51,577 nucleotides of DNA from an uncultured Christensenella sp. Lineage in GTDB: Bacteria > Bacillota > Clostridia > Christensenellales > Borkfalkiaceae. The notes under the pieces were generated by a model. It was given only the letters and a program-made list of their open reading frames with translations. It was not told the origin of the DNA and searched no databases. Every line of letters starts with the position of its first letter. The stretch's first letter is position 1. A program made the translations under genes and the position numbers. Positions 49,201 through 51,577 of this stretch are shown here, in pieces. The stretch lies in NCBI GenBank assembly GCA_910583545.1, contig CAJTXM010000010.1, forward strand, positions 15,081 to 66,657, read 5' to 3'.

Positions 49201-50019
49201 TATAACGCGCTTTCTGCCACGGCAAAGAAATTCGTTAGCAATTATGACAAACTTATAAAGGCGGAAGCCGAGTTCGAAAATATAGCAATCACATCTATTA
49301 ACGGTAAAATATCCGCGCTTGCACAAGTGGATTTGACTGCCGACGAATCAGGACTCAGACAACAGCTTGAAAAGTATGAGGAAGTTCAGGCATTATACGA
49401 GGCAATTTCTCCCGACAAACAAAGCAGTGTAATAGATTACGGCAAAGTTGCGGAAGGAATAGCATCGCTTACAACGGCTTTAAGACCTTATGAGGTAAAG
49501 AAACTTATAGCTGAGCTTCCTGATGCATCGGCTGTTGTCAGAGGCGACGCGGACAAAATAGCATACGCACGCGCAGCATACGAAGCGCTTAATTCCGACG
49601 AGAAAAACATAGTCGGCGATATATCAAGACTGACTGCGGCTGAGGAGGCGTATAAATCGCTTCCTAAGGCAATCGTTGCCATAACCTGCAAGGGAGCCGT
49701 GCTTCCCGAAGGAGTAACGGTTTCTGGTACATATAAGAGCGGATTGAGCTTTGAATACGACGGTCAACAATATTCCGATCCTCTTAAAATGGAAAGCGCC
49801 ACATTGATTACTATCGTTCTCGATACCGATGCTACGGTTACTCTGCATTTTGCAGGCTCTAATTCCCATCTGATAGTCGACGGTTGCAATAAGAAGGACG
49901 AAGGTCACGGTACAAATTCCGACGGCGATTTGATTCTTAATCTTAAAAAAGGCACGCATACCATTAAAAAAGGTGACGGAAGCAATCCTCTTTGCTACAT
50001 TATAATTGAACCTAATTAA
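46204..50019 (+). CDS. Large lipoprotein: three BIG2 Ig-like domains plus PL1-type pectate lyase
   Basis: 1271 residues. Signal peptide with lipobox VSGC (Cys26), then an acidic, Pro-rich linker. Three BIG2 domains span about 58-134, 139-215 and 224-302, each with the ATVLP...W-(T/S)-S...V-A-x-G-x-A-x-I pattern. The pectate lyase beta-helix (about 400-800) has DYDSTDNGGT, GRYYTFSYNFMKDCHKTNLLG and FHHNWYNCVQSRQPLTRN-x-HYYNNYI near 695-720, the PL1 core with its Arg. A beta-sandwich (about 862-962), three helical repeats (IPDIITESAQ...ARDAYNALS type, about 965-1155) and a final beta-sandwich follow. It should cut pectin at the cell surface. Three ATGs in a row (46204, 46207, 46210) follow GAAGG; spacing favours the second or third. 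Confidence 0.87.
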   Translation: MMMKRNALVALLLAIMMIFGVAVSGCKSCDDDDGQQNQQQPDPSNPIEPEKPEGEKDSIILNVGTLDLYIGESQTLVATVLPETADKTVIWTSDKTTVATVVDGKVTAVALGTAIITAKSSTNKTAVCTVNVKERSVSSDSITLNKNTLSLLVGENETLIATVLPSTADQKVEWTSNNNSVAIVLDGKVTAVAKGTAIITVKSAVNQTATCVVTVSEKTGTHIPAVSIDISQNEATLETGQSLFLTATVQPSDSTETLVWSSSDALIASVDQGGKVIAKAAGKASISATLSGGKKAVCNVTVIAPAIIDSKITYSAIFNESSAFEWKDSNAVKSTVQYKLSSAGESAFVAVDEMLIRQKDATTARVDVLGLKGGETYDFKITDSANRTLTASHVTVTSYDRSGYAHFNYTDGVGAYNDDGSIKNNVLVIYLTNENKNDVLDYCYVDGVKVNIAQYVTDSAGIVHKGIGEIFNNRRYSGNDRKNVGIWKLTQVYGGVSLRILGEVSNSFLDGKTCEITGLTDYDSTDNGGTVGDSGGMARMVNAKNVTIEGVGEDAVIKGWGFHFVASYRDGKQNDASVGKGFEARNITFTNYPEDALGMEGEQGTGYGSNGQMSGASSTSSPIICPVERCWIHNNVFLQGGGLIAGAESDKNEGDGSCDFKRGRYYTFSYNFMKDCHKTNLLGSSDSSLQFDISFHHNWYNCVQSRQPLTRNSNVHYYNNYISGATDYVMSPRANCYIFAEANYFYACKNITSGAGGAVKGYGNVYNGNYQGNSIKEVKVRTEKVSNSCQYQAEKIDYSAFDTDPKIFYYDALNNKSDCYITDAVTARKVVMMTAGVNGFGKAENETAMNENTPSGSLSVPEDGLTIDLKNISSYTGMMGAAKAKGQAITFRLEQKTHISVTCSGGVLARDDGTVFADQFTQFDGELPAGIYFISSQALAIVNDKLGGNNLKEVTITALSFKPTETDEEIAQHVIDLINAIPDIITESAQWAIRDARDAYNALSATAKKFVSNYDKLIKAEAEFENIAITSINGKISALAQVDLTADESGLRQQLEKYEEVQALYEAISPDKQSSVIDYGKVAEGIASLTTALRPYEVKKLIAELPDASAVVRGDADKIAYARAAYEALNSDEKNIVGDISRLTAAEEAYKSLPKAIVAITCKGAVLPEGVTVSGTYKSGLSFEYDGQQYSDPLKMESATLITIVLDTDATVTLHFAGSNSHLIVDGCNKKDEGHGTNSDGDLILNLKKGTHTIKKGDGSNPLCYIIIEPN

Positions 50020-50036
50020 TTACAGACTTAAAAGAA

Positions 50037-50070
50037 TTGACCCACGACAACGTCGGGGGTCAATCCTTTT
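50037..50070 (+). terminator. Terminator of the pectate lyase gene
   Basis: TTGACCC (50037-50043) with GGGTCAA (50057-50063), inner GAC/GTC helix, then TCCTTTTT. Confidence 0.85.
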
Positions 50071-50112
50071 TAAAATTTGTTATAAAAAATTGTCAAAACA
50101 CGTTAAAACAGT

Positions 50113-50140
50113 TTGCATTTTAAATTATTTTAAGTATAAT
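50113..50140 (+). promoter_or_regulatory. Promoter upstream of the tRNA-Pro copies
   Basis: TTGCAT (50113-50118), 16-bp spacer, TATAAT (50135-50140). Transcription would cross the broken copy before the intact tRNA-Pro. Confidence 0.65.
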
Positions 50141-50167
50141 AATTATTGTTTAATGAACTTAACGAAT

Positions 50168-50226
50168 TGAGGTGTAGCGCAGTTTGGTAGCGCGTCTGGT
50201 TAGGTCGAAGGTCGTGGGTTCAAGTC
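50168..50226 (+). pseudogene. Broken tandem copy of tRNA-Pro
   Basis: A 40-bp block (50165-50204) and a 19-bp block (50208-50226) are identical to the intact tRNA-Pro 70 bp downstream. The right side of the anticodon stem is replaced by three bases, and the sequence diverges after AAGTC so the 3' half of the T arm and the acceptor strand are missing. It cannot fold as a tRNA. Confidence 0.85.
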
Positions 50227-50237
50227 AAAACGGAAAT

Positions 50238-50314
50238 TGAGGTGTAGCGCAGTTTGGTAGCGCGTCTGGTTAGGGACCAGAAGGTCGTGGGTTCAAGTCC
50301 CGTCACCTCAACCA
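50238..50314 (+). tRNA. tRNA-Pro(AGG)
   Basis: 77 bases. Acceptor TGAGGTG pairs with CACCTCA, discriminator A, encoded CCA (50312-50314). The anticodon stem TCTGG/CCAGA encloses TTAGGGA, giving anticodon AGG (proline). The T loop TTCAAGT is canonical. A34 in a bacterial proline tRNA is unusual, since UGG, GGG and CGG are the common forms; it would read CCU. The integrase gene starts its 3' side 115 bp further on, so this tRNA is the likely attachment site. Confidence 0.88.
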
Positions 50315-50318
50315 TTTT

Positions 50319-50360
50319 AGGCGATATAATGGCGATAAAAGCTTATTATATCGCCTTTTT
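50319..50360. terminator. Terminator after tRNA-Pro
   Basis: AGGCGATATAA (50319-50329) with TTATATCGCCT (50346-50356) and TTTT after it. Confidence 0.85.
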
Positions 50361-50428
50361 CGTTACTTTTTTCAATTTAATAAAAACTGAAAGTAAAAAA
50401 TTTTGGGGTAAATTTGGGGTACAGATTA

Positions 50429-51577
50429 TCAATACTTAAATTTTTCCGCCTCTTTAATTAGAAATTCGTCGGGAAAGTCTGTATACGCCTCTTTCAGCTT
50501 TCCGATAGAGTTTCCCATAAAAAGCCCGATTACGGTTTCATTTATTCCGCACTCACTGCACCGAGTTTGAAAGGTAGTGCGCATATCGTAAAGCTTGTGT
50601 TCGGGCAGTACTTTTTTAAATCGATTATTCAGAACGCGCGACTTCGGCATTTTCAGCTCGGCAACGCCTTGAATATACGGGCGTAGCATAGGGGTTATCG
50701 GAATGCGCTTATATTCGATTTTACCGTCTTTACGTTTCCCGTTCTGAGCTTTTATGAAATTACCGTCGATAACGGCAGTTTCATATTCGCAAGGGCGTAA
50801 ACCTGTAAAACGGACGACAGCGAACGGCAATTCCCATTCCGACCCCTTAAAAGCTGTATCGAGCGAGCGTTCTTCGTCCAACGTCAGCGCGACTCCGTGG
50901 TCTTGGTCGTATGCGTCGAGTATACACATTCCGAGCGGATTCAACTTGATAAGCCCGTGTTTTACAGCGCAGACAAGTATCTGATTGATAATCGAATACA
51001 AATCTTTCGCCGTCTTGCCCGTTCCTGGTGCGTTGTCTAAAAACTCTTGAAGCATAACGGCGTTTACGTCCTTAACGGCAAGCTTCCCGAACTTCTCTTT
51101 AATGTGACGGTAATAAAGCTTGATATCGTGGTCGTATGTACGTTCGCCGACTTTCCGTTTATGGAACTTCTCAAACCAAAATAAAGCGAAGCCGTCGAAG
51201 ATTTTCGGAACGGACGGCAAGCTTTTATTCTCCTGCACCGTGTAGTTATTTAGCTTGTCAATAAATTTTGCTCGAAGTTCTGAAAGCGTAGGAGCGCTAA
51301 CAGAAATAGGCGGATTGTTAAACGGTTTCTTTGCGTATCTGACTTCTAACGATTTTGTATATCTCTCGTCCTGTCTGATACGGTAATGTATTCGTTGTCC
51401 TTTAAATAAAAAGTATTTCCTTATTGTTTTTGGCATTTTTAAAATCTCCTGTTCGGTTATTTCAAAAAAGCCTATTTTGTCCTCTTCCAACGGCGGCGCA
51501 TATGTTACGCAGTCGTCTTTTTCATAGATTAAACTTTTATTAAATTTTTGTTCGTGTTCCTCCTCTAATTCGGACAT
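50429..51577 (-). CDS. Tyrosine recombinase/integrase of an integrated element
   Basis: 382 residues, starting with an ATG at the window edge, so a longer amino end cannot be excluded. Residues 120-215 form the SAM-like core-binding domain (RTYDHDIKLYYRHIKEKFGK). The catalytic domain keeps Arg261 (FTGLRPCEYE), Arg333 and nucleophile Tyr365 (LKEAYTDF). The box II His is Tyr330 (YDMR for HxxR), and the later His before the nucleophile is Asn356 (MGNSIG). It should integrate or excise an element at the adjacent tRNA-Pro. Location and orientation, reading towards the tRNA, fit the left end of an ICE or prophage that extends beyond the window. Confidence 0.88.
   Translation of the reverse strand: MSELEEEHEQKFNKSLIYEKDDCVTYAPPLEEDKIGFFEITEQEILKMPKTIRKYFLFKGQRIHYRIRQDERYTKSLEVRYAKKPFNNPPISVSAPTLSELRAKFIDKLNNYTVQENKSLPSVPKIFDGFALFWFEKFHKRKVGERTYDHDIKLYYRHIKEKFGKLAVKDVNAVMLQEFLDNAPGTGKTAKDLYSIINQILVCAVKHGLIKLNPLGMCILDAYDQDHGVALTLDEERSLDTAFKGSEWELPFAVVRFTGLRPCEYETAVIDGNFIKAQNGKRKDGKIEYKRIPITPMLRPYIQGVAELKMPKSRVLNNRFKKVLPEHKLYDMRTTFQTRCSECGINETVIGLFMGNSIGKLKEAYTDFPDEFLIKEAEKFKY

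Noticed and set aside
50168..50226. First tRNA-Pro copy as a functional tRNA
   Set aside because: The anticodon stem and the 3' acceptor strand cannot form; it is listed as a pseudogene.

Overview
The window looks like the chromosome of a low-to-moderate GC Bacillota (Firmicutes), most likely a clostridial, possibly gut-associated lineage. Pointers are AGGAGG-type ribosome binding sites, many TTGACA-17-TATAAT promoters, a metK S-box (SAM-I) riboswitch, single-chain glycyl-tRNA synthetase, ComEC/ComF, a collagen-like surface protein and encoded CCA tails on tRNAs. The lineage is inferred from content; no search was run.

Layout. 1-629: 3' end of a collagen-like surface protein. 675-4296: comEC and a MATE exporter. 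4293-4533: strong promoter, an unassigned structured RNA candidate, then tRNA-Ser(UGA). 4534-9186: accessory AT-rich region with a small monooxygenase-like protein, two tandem helix-turn-helix paralogues, and an operon of ECF sigma factor, secreted papain-like protease and single-pass membrane protein. 9297-11332: metK-comF behind the S-box. 11340-15113: radical SAM protein, ABC-F ATPase and a membrane protein. 15159-21178: XRE regulator, glyS, fhs, glnS, a DUF1540 protein and rplI. 21234-24545: Nudix hydrolase, UDP-sugar pyrophosphorylase and HtrA-like lipoprotein. 24610-28390: DMT transporter, then secG-rnr-smpB. 28436-29132: XRE repressor and divergent membrane protein. 29179-33657: pgk-tpiA-gpmI glycolytic cluster interrupted by an AT-rich membrane gene. 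33822-40950: tyrA, a DUF1934-like protein, MBL hydrolase, a degenerate Rho paralogue, obgE, yhbY, a nadD-yqeK fusion and rsfS. 41269-45702: DeoC-like protein, SF1 helicase, pgi and alpha/beta hydrolase. 45780-50019: tRNA-Glu(CUC) and a 1271-residue pectate-lyase lipoprotein. 50168-51577: a broken and an intact tRNA-Pro(AGG), followed by a tyrosine integrase that probably marks the left end of an integrated element running out of the window.

Most interesting points. (1) The ECF sigma/protease/membrane-protein operon sits beside two paralogous HTH genes that share a GGAAAA-N14-GTCACA promoter with ECF geometry, so the cluster may be a self-contained envelope-signalling regulon. (2) The RNA candidate at 4328-4424 has a hairpin domain plus a tightly packed three-way junction and begins exactly where a near-consensus promoter predicts transcription start. 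(3) A Rho-family protein has lost the P-loop, catalytic Glu and Arg finger, so it should be ATPase-dead. (4) Many genes have the -10 box 6-7 nt before the start codon and no Shine-Dalgarno, which points to widespread leaderless transcription. (5) A perfect 13-bp palindrome is centred on the -10 box of the tRNA-Glu promoter. Glycolysis (pgi, pgk, tpiA, gpmI), one-carbon/SAM metabolism (metK, fhs) and translation (glyS, glnS, rplI, smpB, rsfS, obgE, yhbY) form the housekeeping background.
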